In this document: positions 37,501-49,178 of the stretch, in pieces
Layout of the letters: each line of letters starts with the position of its first letter
How positions within the stretch are numbered: the first letter of the stretch is position 1
Assembly (NCBI GenBank): GCA_035578155.1
Contig: JAPWDM010000009.1
Coordinates: forward strand, 4,996,001 to 5,060,000
Source: Brachynemurus nebulosus
Lineage: Eukaryota > Arthropoda > Insecta > Neuroptera > Myrmeleontidae
DNA length: 64,000 nucleotides
Direction: 5' to 3'
Translations under genes and position numbers: made by a program
Notes under the pieces: generated by a model
What the model was told of the DNA's origin: nothing
The model's database searches: none
The model's input: only the letters and a program-made list of their open reading frames with translations

Positions 37501-37805
37501 TTAGATGGGGTACAATCTTTTTATCATCTAGAAGGACAGTAGTTTGGTTTTGCGATACCAGTATCCTTCTTCTCCTTGCATTTTTGTTTTGGTCCTACAT
37601 TTTTCTCAAGGCGAAGGCGAAGACGAAGACCAATATAATCCATAATTTAGCAAGATCAGCTAAGACTCTTGCTAGAATACAAGAAATCCTAGTTATAGTC
37701 CAGATATCAACTAAAAATTTGGTAGAATTTTTGAAAATTTCTTAAAAATCTTCACTTATTATTACACGAAAAAATTTGGGTTTGTCTAACGAAAATTTAT
37801 TGACT
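34530..37805. other. AT-rich stretch without recognisable gene
   Basis: No gene was recognised. ORFs at 35059, 35646, 35884, 36157 and 36653 are short and lack motifs. A C-rich patch lies near 36808-36830. GAACAGTTGGTACTGTTGG near 37300 can form a small hairpin. Confidence 0.4.
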
Positions 37806-37896
37806 AGCAATTTAACGAGAAGAACTGTCAACTAACAAAGACGCGGCAGCGAAACTGAAGCGTTTTTGGGTTGACAGTTCTTCGAGTTAAATTGCT
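37806..37896. repeat. Long stem-loop with a GC-richer loop
   Basis: The left arm AGCAATTTAACG, then AGAAGAACTGTCAAC, pairs with the right arm 37870-37896 over about 27 bases with one small irregularity. The loop of about 37 bases (ACGCGGCAGCGAAACTGAAG region) is more GC-rich than the neighbourhood. It could be a very short foldback MITE or a structured RNA source. No second copy was found in this window. Confidence 0.7.
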
Positions 37897-38010
37897 TTTA
37901 GGCAAGATATTTGAGCTGTAGAAAACATAAATTTATTCAGAAAAAATATAAATCTCAAGTGTAATACGGTAAGACAATTTAACGAATAAAATAAATTAGT
38001 ATAATTCATG

Positions 38011-38473
38011 TAGTGATGAGCAAAATTAGTCTTGGTCTTCCAGTCTTGTCTTGGTCTTGCATTTTTTGCAAGACCAAGACCAAGACCAGAAATATGTATA
38101 CCAAGAGCAAAACCAAGACCAAGACTATAAGTATGGCTGCAAGACCAATATCAAGACTCAAGTGAGCAAGACAAAGACAATAGCAAGAAAAAAGCAAGAC
38201 TTGCTAAATTATTTAATTAGTTTAAAAGTATGATTAATACCGTCAAGAGAGAAAATTCTGATTTTAGAAGGAAAAAATTCGATATTAAAAAAACGCAAGA
38301 AAGTGCAAGATTCTTTAGCAATATCAAGACTAAGACCAATACCAAGACTGCATTTTGCAAGACCAAGGCCGAGACCAAGACTCAAACTGCTTTAGTAAGA
38401 CCAAGACCAAGATTCTTAATGCAAGAACAAGACCAAGACCAAGACTGCCAAGTCGTGCATTTGCTCATCACTA
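38011..38473. mobile_element. hAT-like MITE with CCAAGA hexamers, copy 1
   Basis: The ends are TAGTGATGAGCAAAATT on the left and, in reverse, TAGTGATGAGCAAATG. A perfect 8-bp target duplication, AATTCATG, lies at 38003-38010 and 38474-38481, which is diagnostic of hAT-type insertion. Much of the element consists of CCAAGA (or TCTTGG) hexamers, and the left part forms a hairpin CTTGGTCTTGCA ... TGCAAGACCAAG. ORFs on both strands (38006-38514) simply translate the hexamer repeat. A second copy is at 45711-46174. Confidence 0.9.
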
Positions 38474-38481
38474 AATTCATG

Positions 38482-41400
38482 TTATTATTTAATACGTTAT
38501 TACTATGGTTCTGAAGTCAGTAAAATTGACCAATGCGCATTTTTGTTTCGTTTTTACCATGTTTATCTACAATGAAATAACCAATGAAACTTTTTGTACC
38601 ATTTTTTTCGCTGTAAAAATCTGTCCTAACTTCTTTTCCATAGTAAAACTGAGAAAACTACAATATTTTTATGGGACTTGATATACATGAGTTAAATTGT
38701 CACTGAAATTCAGTATAAAAATCTTAAAGGGTCAATATTGCTCTTGCAGTAATTTTGGATAAAGCTCGTAGTGCAAACCAAGATTCGTAGTGTAAGCACA
38801 AAATGCAGACCAAAATTGCTAAGATTTTAAGAATTGCTTGTTTCTGTGACTAATTCCACAACGTCTTCAGGATCATTCAAAGCAATTATTTTGCCTCATA
38901 ATATACCCACACTTTTAAATCTGCACTGTACTATTGAAGTGACTTACGAGGAGGAATATTGTACAAAAACATTTCGCGGAAAATCGGAAATTCTCTAATA
39001 TCCTTTTATAATAAATTGGGTATGAGTGTTATATAATATGAGTACGACGTATTATAATAAACACTCGCCCACCAAACGACCCGATTCTGATACGCGCCTG
39101 AACTGAACCGCGTGCAGTACGATATCTTAATTTGTAAGATTGTACAAATTTTCACTTGAATTCGCAATTTAAATAATAACTGAGGAAGGATTCTTAATCA
39201 GAATAGAGGAAACATTTTGATGAAAAGTTTTGACACGCAGTTCAAGAGTGGTAATCTTCTTTGGGGTAATTCCATGGCTACTTACATTACAATTGATTTA
39301 AAATTGAGATCAAAATCTTTCGATATTTTCGTATTTAATGAGTAAATTCACTAAAATTTACTAAAATGCATAAATTTTTTTATACAAGATAAAGTAGGTG
39401 GTCGCTTACATTACTCAAAAAGGAATACAATTTTTCATCTTTTATACAATGAAAATTTCTGCTCAGTTTTAATAACAAACAGCTTCATTTAAATAAATTT
39501 AAAGAAATAATGTTTCAATAAATTATTTTAATAAGAAACTTCATGAAATATTATATATTTTTGATAAAAATGTAACTTTTAGTCGGTCACTTACATTACA
39601 GTCACTTTAAAACAAGTTTTATTAAAAAGTAAGTAGTTTATTAGTTTGATCTTTCGGAAAATATGATAGATAACAAAGATTAAAGTTTATTTTTAGTAAT
39701 TACAAAAACTTCTGTCGGTTTTGATAACCTTCATTACTCAAATTCGTAGCTTGACAAAAAATCAAAATAATACTCAAAACGACTATAATGATTATTTCAG
39801 CAGAAAGAAAAAAGTAAATTTAGCTGTATTTTATTATTCACTTGAAAAAAATCACAAGTTACGGTATCTTTTTATTAAGTAAAACATTTTTAAGCTAAAT
39901 TTTCAGAATAAAAACAATTACAAATAAAAAATAAAATAAAAAAAAAACATTGTAATCAGTTATTTAGTCTTTTGATCTTCTTTGGTTAATGTCAACATAA
40001 GATACATTTTCGTTCTCTTAAAGAATTTTTGTTTTCACGAAATTTTTCACTGTACTATTGGGAATCCCAACTAATTTTTAGGTTCATTTATATTTTGGTA
40101 TACATTAAATTTACCAGTATAGAAAGATGAGACGTTACACGACATTATAGGGTGGCCGGGGGTGTAGGGGATGAGTTTCCTATATATATTGAAAGATATA
40201 CCATTCACTCATTCACCCCCCCCCTCCGCCAACGTAACCCCTTCCCCACGTTCCAATTGTTTCACGCCATACTCGATCTCCACGCTCGGTAAGGAAAACA
40301 CAAGGCAAGCGAATGAGCGAGCATTTCCAAATCATTGATTGTAATTTTCTTACTAATTTGTTTGGAAAATCTTACTAGATTAATTTTCATCCCTTTGCTC
40401 TCTTGCTTATTGATTGCTCGCCTAACGTCTGCTGTCAGACTTGGTTATATTTGTTTTAAATATCTTCAATACCTAATATTATACGCAAAAAGTATATATT
40501 TGCAGCGTGGAAAAACAGAATTTTCTTCAATTTTCATAAATAACATCTTCCGTTGTTAATTTGACTGAAAATTAATTAAAACACGACGTTGGTAGATATA
40601 TATGAAATATTTTTCGTAAATAATAAAAATTTGTTTTCAGGAAAAAATATTTTTTTTTTAGAAATGTGAAAGCTTTTTCTGTTTTTAGATGCAATAAAAA
40701 TAAAAATTTATGATCTGCTTTATGACCAAAAAGTTTTGAATTCACAACGTGAAATCCGTAAGTGATCAAATAATATGGCCGGAAAAATTTAATAAAAAAA
40801 AAGTTCCGAGCGGGATAATTATAGACCAAAGAACATATTATATACACAAGATATCCTATATAGATTCCTATATACAACCTAATAGTATTTTGTAATATAG
40901 TAATCAATGCAATAACCGGTGGTATCCGTAGTAACGTTTTCAAATAATTATTGTCAAAATATGGTATTGATAATAAAATTTTATTTTTTTGAGAAGAAAT
41001 TGCAAAATTTTGAAAGAAAAAAGTGGTATGTACCTATTTGTTTTATTTTCAAAATACGTACATATACAAATTATGTCCTGCAATAATTCTAGTCCCATTT
41101 ACTGAAAAATGGACAATACATTATATTCCTTAAATCTCACCCGTCTTACCCCGTTACATGCCTCAAGAAAACTGTCTGTAAACGGGCTTTACGCTTTTTC
41201 TAGTAATATAATAATTATAATAGTGTTCATTGATCATTGGTCTGTGGGTATAATCTAACTCAAAATTTTGAGATACGAGTATATTAAAGATGTTCTATAA
41301 ACTTTTAATGCATTCATTTCGGAACTATATTTTCTAAACTAGCCGGACCCAAAACTTGATGAATTTACTTGGAATTGTAGCTTTAGAATGACATTGTCTA

Positions 41401-41799
41401 TAAAAAGCCATTGTGATATTACTTTATTTTTTTTTTGGTTTAATAGACTGTTTTCACAAAACAAATTTTAATTTCGTTATGTTTTCTGTTCCAGGTTATA
41501 GAATTAAAGCAGTCTGCCCGGACTAGGGATTTCTATGAAATGAAAACAACATTTTTTCTATATGCTGATAAAAACATTAATACTTTACAGTGATCGGTGA
41601 TCACATATGTATGTAATACTACAGCGAACGGGTATTGGTGGATAATATGGGTAACACACTGTCAATGTGATTTATATCTTATTAATATATTGTTTTTTCT
41701 TTTATATCTTTTTATCACTTAATTGCTATATATTGTCTATTTTTAGTTATTTGTTTTTTACTTCCGAGACTACTAAAGTTGCGAAAGCATTGTGATCAC
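38482..41799. other. AT-rich stretch without recognisable gene
   Basis: No gene was recognised. CTTACATTAC occurs three times (39281, 39405, 39589) without a longer repeat unit. A G-rich and a C-rich patch flank 40150-40250. The minus frame at 40572-40943 (123 codons) is dominated by F, Y, I, L and K and shows no domain. Confidence 0.4.
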
Positions 41800-42430
41800 C
41801 TTTGAAAAATAAAAAATTTTTTTCCTCCGAAATAAAATTTTTTACGCACATTTTACGTTTTAGAGCTTCCTGAACAATTTTGGTTTGGTGTCCGTCCGTC
41901 CGTCTGTGTATCGCCAGTTTACACCAAGTAGCAAAACTATTCGCTTGTTTTTAAATAAATTTTCAGAAATTATGCAGTTTGGTTCCTAGATATTCCCCTA
42001 TAAATTTAATCGAAATCGGGGTAACGGTAGCTACGCCGCTACCATGTCATTCCATTAATATACTAAATTGCACCAAGTGGCCTAACTTCTGAACTATTCA
42101 ATTCTTTTTTATGAAATTGTCAGAAATTATGCGGTCTGGTTCCTAGATGGTCCCCCACAAATTTCATTGCATTCGGAGTAATCGTATCCACATAAAATTC
42201 CATTAAATTTCAATATCTTATTTCCTGCTAGTCCTACTACGCTCAAATTTTTAAAATATTTTGGGGGTTAGTTCCTAAAATATTTTTGCTTTAAGGCGAA
42301 AATATATTTTCACGGTATATATATTTGGTAGAGTACTACTTTAAAGTCTTTTATGATTACGAGGAAGTTGTGTGCCACACCCCATTGGCAGCGTATTTCA
42401 AATTGCCGGCCCCTGTAGCGGAAGTTTAAC
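41800..42430. repeat. Dispersed noncoding repeat, longest copy
   Basis: The sequence runs AATAAAATTTTTTACGCACA, AGAGCTTCCTGAACAATTTT, GTGTCCGTCCGTCCGTCTGT, then two diverged internal units of about 143 bases (about 41926-42067 and 42069-42210). Each unit has CACCAAGTRGC, CAGAAATTATGC, TGGTTCCTAGAT and a final TTCCATTAA. It ends near GAGGAAGTTGTGTGCCACAC. It matches partial copies at 16220-16450, 18990-19990 and 57650-58000. No coding sequence is visible. Confidence 0.7.
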
Positions 42431-43338
42431 ACTTTTTCCCTAATCATTTTCAAAATCCAAATACATTAAAACTTGGAATATTTGAGGAGAGTTATGATCG
42501 CAACTCTACTCTCAATATTTTTAATAAGTAATAAATTTTCACAAATATTACGTAATATTCAAACAAATACATATGCTTGTGTGTGTGTGTATTTTGAATC
42601 TAATAACTCCTTATGTAATTTTAATATGATATTTATAATAAATAAATTTGTAATATATGGCTTTATTCGGTATCTTCGCCTGCAGTAAGTAGGTAGGTGC
42701 TTATACATACACACATAGACACGTCATATGTGTATTAAGAGTTGAAGCTACTTATTTAAGTAGTCACACATACAAAGAAACAAGCATATCTGTGTTTGTG
42801 ACTGTTTATTATGAAATATAAAGTTTTCTTCATGTCAAACAAGATGTAGTCTAATTTTGGTATTCAAACATCTTTTACTCCGAATTGTCTCTGTCAAGTT
42901 TTATTAGTACGTACATATAGCAAATATCAAATATATTATATTCAGATTTTGTGATGCAGTACACACAAGTGGTGGGGATGATGGTGGGGGTAAGTGATGG
43001 GTGGGAGAGGTTGGTTTTGTTTGGTATATGTACGATGTTACTCTTTCTCACTTGGATATATGTAAATGGTTTGGTTGATAGTGGTAGTGATATTCTTTGT
43101 TGCTTGTAACTTCTATATATGTAGTTTATGGTATATATTATTTATATGTAAGTATATTTCTATCTGTCTATAGCTTTAGTTTGGGTCGGTTAGTGTGAGT
43201 AGTAACCAACCATCACCGCGAACAGTATTGAAGATGATATTATGTATGCAAGAAATATTATAAAATAAAGTAAATGATCATTGGCGGGAATTTTGTGCCT
43301 TTATTCTTTCATTTTTAATTTACAAAATTAACCAAAAA
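42431..43338. other. AT-rich stretch without recognisable gene
   Basis: No gene was recognised. A G-rich patch lies at about 42970-43015 and a (GT)n run near 42578. Confidence 0.4.
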
Positions 43339-43656
43339 ATGGATGGAATAATTAGTAGAGTCACTGTTGAGTCTAATAATATGATCGGGCTGTATACATC
43401 TTGGGTATCTCGTGGTAGAATTATATTGGTAACAGGTCCCAAAAGTTGCTTCTTCCACTTCCTTTACGTCAATCTACGCAGGTCTTTAGCCCAGGAGTTC
43501 TGCATTTCACGATTGAACAAACGAAATTCAGGTAATAAATTAAGAACGCTGTTACAATCACGGTCTTCAAATCTTGGGTGCATGGGTAATATGGTTGTTG
43601 GTACATTGCGTACGGCTGGTAATAAAGTACCATTGAAGAACCACTCCATCAGTAGG
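43339..43656. other. GC-balanced stretch with overlapping ORFs, unidentified
   Basis: This is less AT-rich than the flanks and is open on both strands: a 141-codon frame on plus (43339-43764) and a 61-codon minus frame at 43464-43649. I recognise no domain in either. The minus frame has an ordinary amino-acid mix, so a decayed transposon gene is possible. The tRNA-like sequence right after it suggests the block is part of a composite repeat. Confidence 0.3.
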
Positions 43657-43720
43657 AAGCGTGGTCCAGTGACAAGACACCCAGATCTACGGCCAGAGGT
43701 GTCCTGGTTCGATTTCCGCT
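43657..43720 (+). repeat. tRNA-Arg(ACG)-like pseudogene or SINE head
   Basis: A box-like TGGTCCAGTG (43662-43671) and B box GGTTCGATTTC (43706-43716) have tRNA spacing. A CTACGGC loop at 43687-43693 would place ACG at the anticodon, as in tRNA-Arg. Stem pairing is poor, so it is not a working tRNA gene. It is more likely a SINE head or a decayed tRNA. It shares no body with the SINE copies at 45620 and 61633. Confidence 0.55.
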
Positions 43721-43799
43721 TGCACGAGGACTTTTTTTGGTTGAAATATTCGAGAATCTTCTAGAGACAAATCAAGACAGCGATTTCTAGAGCCTTCCA

Positions 43800-45619
43800 G
43801 AGCAAGTAAGGAGAAGTACTTCACCATCTAAGATAAGAAGACGGTTATCAAACATGTAAGCAACAGTCTTGCTAAAAAGTAACAAAATTGTAGGACCAAA
43901 ATCATTTTTTTTGAATTACTATATCTGGCGATCAAATCAATCCCAGATTAGAGAAAAATATCGAAATCAAATGTGAATCTTTAAGAAGGCTAGTAATGCT
44001 TTCTTCTCCCAGGTCAAGTTACTGTTTTTCAAATCTCTTTAAAATCCAAAATCCAAATTATAGTTCTCCTTGACTTCTGCTCAATTAATATTTTCCTCTT
44101 TTGTCAAGAAATTTTCGCTCCTCGCGCCTATGTGCGAAGAAAACGAATCGAAAGAGTTTTCGTCACTGTGTGATCGTTACTATATGGCTCTATGCTAGTA
44201 AGCATGTATCTAGTTATGGATTTCATTTTACGAAAGTATAGCAGTATAGTTTGATATATTCATATAAGTTTGTCAAGATATAAACTTTATATTGCGATAT
44301 AGCCAACCTCACATCACCCCCCACCCACACCCCTCTCCTGCCCCCTAACCCATCTCTCTCATACTCTGTATGATATTTCATATTTAGGCGTCATCGCCTA
44401 TATATTCGAAGACGACGTATTGTAGAAGAAGAGATCGTCTATCGCGAGCATCACCATTTATTTATTTTCCATATAGTGGTGGGTACGGGTGGGTGTCGAA
44501 CATGGTAGTTTCGGCACGAGTGGGTGGATTTGAGTACATTCTAGAACTCACACCACTCCGATCGAAACCTATATTTGTTGTGAGGCAACTTCAAAAGATA
44601 CAAAATATAGTTACATTATAATATGCATTTAAATTATAATTCAGAAATATTGTATTTAACATATTTTAAATTCAATAGCGAAATAAGGTTTTCAGGTTTT
44701 TGCAATATTGTTTTCAACAGTAATTGCGTTGATTTTTTTCATTGTCAATAAAGTTAACGCCTCAGGATTGATTTAAGACAGGCCTTAACAATCAATGGTT
44801 CGCAGGTCTGCACAAGTCACCCGTTTCAGTTTTGTAAACCTCTTACGGACCTCCGTTTGATAAACCATACTCAAGTTGGCCTCCTAAAAGAATTTATCGT
44901 GAGTTACGATCCAGCCTAATTGCTTTTTAAGTACCAAAAAGTCTCCCATTGCAAATTTAATGAAATTAGTTAGAGGTGATTCCTAACGGGAAAAAAGGAT
45001 ATACATATAAAGATGGCTCATTTAAAAGAATGGGATATAGGATATACAGTTAAATACCGAGCCAGCCCTATTTTTCAAAGGACAGGCCTACATTTTTTTA
45101 AAGGACTTTTTGTTCTTTAAATTGGAATTATGAGTGACCCGAAACGTATAGTCTTAATAGTCACATTTTAGTTAATTTTAACCTGCAAGCAAAAATGGTC
45201 ATCAAAGTCTAATCTAAATTAAAGTTCTTGGCAGTGGATCAAGAGATTGTTAGCCTACAAGTTTTATTTCATTTGCACTTATAACGTCATTAGGCACATT
45301 TATCAAATCTAAAAATTTTCCTAAAATAATTTAATATTTTCATTTTTAATGAAACTAAAACCCAGGGCGAAACGTCAACGACGTGTGTTGGTCAAATTTT
45401 CAAACCGAATTTGAAATTTGAAAAAAAATTCATCCTTGTGACGTCATGAAGTCCAATTTTTTTTTTATTCAAATAATTCACGATGATCGCAAACTGAGTT
45501 TTGGTATGTACGAAATTCTATATTCGGGTAACAGGACTTAAGCATTGACTTTGAAATTACTAGGTATATGAGAAATGGTTGCCTCAAAACACCTTTGCAG
45601 TTAAATTAAATTAAATCAG
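43800..45619. other. AT-rich stretch without recognisable gene
   Basis: No gene was recognised. A small hairpin TAGGCGTCATCGCCTA lies at about 44386-44401, and a C-rich patch near 44318-44345. Confidence 0.4.
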
Positions 45620-46279
45620 ACTGAGGTGGTTGTCGAACAGAGGATCGTTGGTCTAGTGGCGAAGACACCTGGCTAATTACCAGGAGATCCTGGGTTCGAT
45701 TCCCAACCAATAGTGATGAGCAAAATTAATCTTGGTCTTGCAGTCTTGTCTTCGGCTTGCATTTTTTGCAAGACCAAGGCCAAGACTACGTATACCAAGA
45801 GCAAGACCAAGACCATGACTATAAGTATGGCTGCAAGACCAATACCAAGACTCAAGTGATCAAGACCAAGACAATAGCAAGAAAAAAGCAAGACTCTTGT
45901 TAAATTATTTAAATAATTTAAAAGTATAATTAACACCGTAAAGAGAGAAAATTCTGATTTTAGAAGGAAAAAATTCGCTAATAAAAAAATGCAAGAAAGT
46001 GCAAGATTCTTTAGCAATACCAAGACCAAGACCAATACCAAGACTGCATTTTGGAAGACCAAGACCAAGACTCAAACGCTCTAGCAAGACCAAGACCAAG
46101 ATTCTTAATGCAAGAACAAGACCAAGACCAAGATTGCCAAGTCTTGGTCTTGGTCTTGCATTTGCTCATCACTACCAGCCAATATAGTTTGATAATTTTT
46201 TCCATCACGTTGTGATTTTTAATTCACATTTGGATTTTGATCATACAAACCAAAGAAATCTTGTGCCTAAAGTTTTAGC
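45620..46279 (+). mobile_element. tRNA-derived SINE, copy A, split by a hAT-like MITE
   Basis: The 5' part (45620-45710) holds a short leader (GAGGTGGTTGTCGAA) and a tRNA-like head. The head has box A TGGTCTAGTGG, an anticodon arm CCTGG-CTAATTA-CCAGG (45668-45684, loop anticodon AAT), and box B GGTTCGATTCC. The 3' part (46175-46279) continues with TTGTGATTTTTAATTCACAT and ACCAAAGAAATC. The leader, head and body all match copy B at 61633-61838. The acceptor stem does not pair, so this is a retroposon and not a tRNA gene. The hAT-like MITE at 45711-46174 separates the two parts. Confidence 0.8.
45711..46174. mobile_element. hAT-like MITE with CCAAGA hexamers, copy 2
   Basis: The ends are TAGTGATGAGCAAAATT and, in reverse, TAGTGATGAGCAAATG. 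The target duplication is CCAACCAA (45703-45710) and CCAGCCAA (46175-46182), matching at 7 of 8 positions. It is collinear with copy 1 at 38011-38473. It keeps one extra run of TCTTGG units at the right end that copy 1 has lost. It inserted at the 3' edge of the tRNA-like head of a SINE. Overlapping ORFs on both strands are translations of the hexamer repeat. Confidence 0.9.
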
Positions 46280-47205
46280 TTAGCTAAACGATAAGTGAAC
46301 GTATGAATACCACGTATGTTTAAATGCGAACAAAAGTTTGTTATACGTAGAATAATGTTTCACAAGCACTCGATAATATTTGAAATTGAAAACCTTTACA
46401 GTTATCTCTCTATTAAACTCGACTTTGTGTAATATATATCCCCGAAAATATAAGACGTAAAAAGACGTTAAAAAATATATAAATTTAAAATGAATATTAT
46501 AATACACAAGAAGCAATCGTAAATACATATAATTGAGAAGCATTTTGTTGTATAGCTGCGAATCGTACGAAGCGGTGAAAATCACAGAATATGAAAATAA
46601 TTTTAAATGCAGCCATGCATACAAATGAAACATTACCGAGCCAGCGAACGAGGCTCTGAATCCGTCGCGCGGGCAACTTTATATTTTTCCTATCGTTTTA
46701 AAATAATTTTCTTAAAACACAGCGGGTAAGTAGGTAGGTATTAGATAAAGCGATTAAAAAAAATTGTTTTTCTTTTTGTTTTCCGCAGAAGTTTTCGCTC
46801 AATACCGTGAAAATGGAAAATATGTGCTAGAAGATAAATTTTTCCTTACATAATGGAATTTTATAAATGTATAATAGTTTTTTCCGTTTTCAATTAAAAC
46901 GGGAAAAACTAAGTAATTGAAAAAGAAAATTGAAAAGAAACTTTTTACTTTGCTTTCTTGGATGTTATCAAATTAATTTGGTAATAGAAACGTCTTACCG
47001 TGTTAGGTAATGAGGCTTGACGAAATGCTAATAATCTTTCTATAGAGTCGAAGAATATTCTATAGAGAATATAATCATTCTCTACCCCTCACCTTACTCT
47101 TAACCGTTGTAAGACTGAGTAATTGATGCAATGAGTATCATTCAACATTTTAACCTTTTTCGACGATATCGCAACGATTGAGGAAACTTCAACCGAATGT
47201 TAATT
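46280..47205. other. AT-rich stretch without recognisable gene
   Basis: No gene was recognised. A short GC-rich patch lies near 46636-46675. The minus frame at 46280-46633 has no known motif. Confidence 0.4.
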
Positions 47206-47611
47206 CAGTGGCAAATTTAGCGGGTACGCTCGGGCCTACCCAAAAATTTTGAAAATTCAGAACATCTTATTCAGACAAATATCGAAACATTTTTAAATAT
47301 TTGAGAAATATTTGAAAGCAATTCTTGAATTTGAAATATATTTCTTGTAGCCTGGAATTGTTTCCGTCATTGTCTGAAATATTATTGGGTGCTGTGTAAT
47401 CTGAAATATCGTTCTTCGACCACTTAGTCGAGGAATAACCACTACAACATATCATGGACAAATGAGATAAATAGCTGGTCAAACTGTCTTTCTGGCGAAT
47501 TTCCAGAATGAAATTCAGTTATTACAGCCACTGTCATAGCGCGACTTGATCTCGGGACCATGGCAGAAATTTGTTTTGAAGTCCCTAGGAACCGAAAAAA
47601 TATTCACTAAA

Positions 47612-47705
<94 letters not shown>

Positions 47706-48298
47706 TTATATTATATATAGGTATATGTGTAACTCTCGAACGAAATGTACTACTTTTACAAAATTTGGTGAAAATGTTGGAAGCCTCAAACTCTTGGATG
47801 AGTTCTTCAGCCAGACACGTCGGATGCCAGCAACATGGTTTTTGTTCTTGCAAAAAATTAGTTTTTTGCCAAAATTTCTACTTATTCTATTTATTTTTGC
47901 GAAATTTTTTTACACCATTTAAAAGAAGAGAAAAAATTACATGAAAAGGTCTTTAAACTATATCAACTAGTTTCCGAGAAAAACTAATTTTTATAAACGG
48001 AAATTCGCTATGTTATGTAGGATGCTGCGACATGGGTACTTTTTTTTTAAATATTTGAATCAAAATTTAATATTTGTTTTAATTTTTCACATTATTTAGT
48101 TTTGATTTATTTATTGTTTTATATTTTTTGTGTGCTCTAGATCTTGTGGGGGCAGTAGGAGGTTCGGTATGAGGAAAATATCTAAGGTCTCAAAATAAAA
48201 AATGTTCAATTTCAAGAAAAATGATACGTATAAGTTACATATTTACAATACAGAAAAATTCGGGCCTACCGAAAATAAAATTTCTAAAATCACCCCTG
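47206..48298. mobile_element. hAT-like element with perfect 8-bp target duplication
   Basis: A perfect TGTTAATT duplication flanks the element (47198-47205 and 48299-48306). The ends are CAGTGGCAAATTTAG and, in reverse, CAGGGGTGATTTTAG, a degenerate TIR of the hAT CAG type. TCGGGCCTACCSAAAA occurs near both ends but in direct orientation. A long (TA)n microsatellite lies inside at 47615-47692. ORFs at 47267-47482 (minus), 47546-47944 and 47614-47853 have no recognisable transposase motif, and two of them translate the (TA)n run. It is probably an internally deleted, non-autonomous copy. Confidence 0.8.
47615..47692. repeat. (TA)n microsatellite
   Basis: About 39 uninterrupted TA units are followed by a few TATG units. 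It sits inside the hAT-like element at 47206-48298. The tyrosine/isoleucine ORFs across it are artefacts. Confidence 0.95.
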
Positions 48299-48306
48299 TG
48301 TTAATT

Positions 48307-48715
48307 TTCAAAATGTAAATCCAGCTTCGAATATTTGGAAAAAGAAAAACTCCTACGGAATTGGAAGATAAATCTATTTCTGTTCTTTTATGTCGTCTCT
48401 GTTGCTTTTATTATTAAACAAATGAATCACTGATTCACTCACCTACGATTAATATATTTGTCGAAAACAATTGAACACACAAGTCAACGTCGAAGTCATT
48501 TCGAGTGTGAAATGCGAACGGATCTAGTTATCGAGATCAACAACTGTAAGTCATTTTGTCAAGTTTCTGCTTCATTGACTTTACAACAGTATAATGTTTG
48601 CCACCAATGTTTGGGATTTCACAATACTTACTTATGATATCAGATTGTTTCTGTTTGTGTTTTTGCATAAACAATAGAAAAAATATTGTTGACAGTCACT
48701 TGTTTTACCTTTTGA
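48307..48715. other. AT-rich stretch without recognisable gene
   Basis: Nothing recognised. Confidence 0.4.
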
Positions 48716-48944
48716 TTGGCGCGATTGCCTTTATTTCAGAACCTCTGGTTCTCTTACTAACAGATTCTCAGTTCAACCTAAGAGTACGATTGTCCCCCAC
48801 AACTCCAAAGAGATTTTGGCTTTTGTTTGGTGCGATTGCCTTTATTTCAGAACCTCTAATTCTCTTATTAGATTAGAATAGGAAAACAGGTTCTCTGTTC
48901 AGCCTATAACCATGAACGTTCCCCACAGCTCCAAAGAGTTTTTT
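48716..48944. repeat. Two-copy tandem repeat, period 111
   Basis: Two units start at 48716 and 48827, each with TGCGATTGCCTTTATTTCAG or its near variant, then AACCTCT, TTCTCTTA, GTTCA and CCTA, ending CCCCACARCTCCAAAGAG and TTTTGG. The frame at 48598-48876 passes through both units and is not considered a gene. Confidence 0.85.
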
Positions 48945-49176
48945 GGTAAAATTAATTACTTTGATATCTGAAATTTTAAACTTGTCATCGTCCCCCAAAA
49001 CTTTTATTTTAGTTTAAGGTACGTCCTATGGTTTTCACAAGGGAACCAATTTATAAGGCTTTGCGCATATATCGCGCATGGTCTTACATTCTACAATTGA
49101 ACCGATAAACCTAGGTAACAAATCAAAAAACCCTAACAGCATTGAAGTCAGAAAAAATTAGGCGAAATACAAACCG
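48945..49176. other. Unannotated stretch
   Basis: Nothing recognised. Confidence 0.35.
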
Positions 49177-49178
49177 TA

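Noticed and set aside
39281..39599. Three copies of CTTACATTAC as a possible CRISPR-like or satellite array
   Set aside because: The copies are only 10 bases long with unequal spacing and no longer repeat unit, and the genome is eukaryotic.
40572..40943. 123-codon minus-strand ORF
   Set aside because: The amino-acid content (F, Y, I, K, L) is what AT-rich random DNA gives, and no motif was found.
43339..43764. 141-codon ORF as a host gene
   Set aside because: No domain was recognised, a competing minus-strand ORF overlaps it, and its end runs through a tRNA-like sequence.
45673..46208. Long overlapping ORFs at 45673-46068, 45905-46099, 45999-46187 and 46011-46208
   Set aside because: They are six-frame translations of the CCAAGA hexamer array in the hAT-like MITE.
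47546..47944. Tyrosine/isoleucine-rich ORFs on both strands
   Set aside because: They translate the (TA)n microsatellite.
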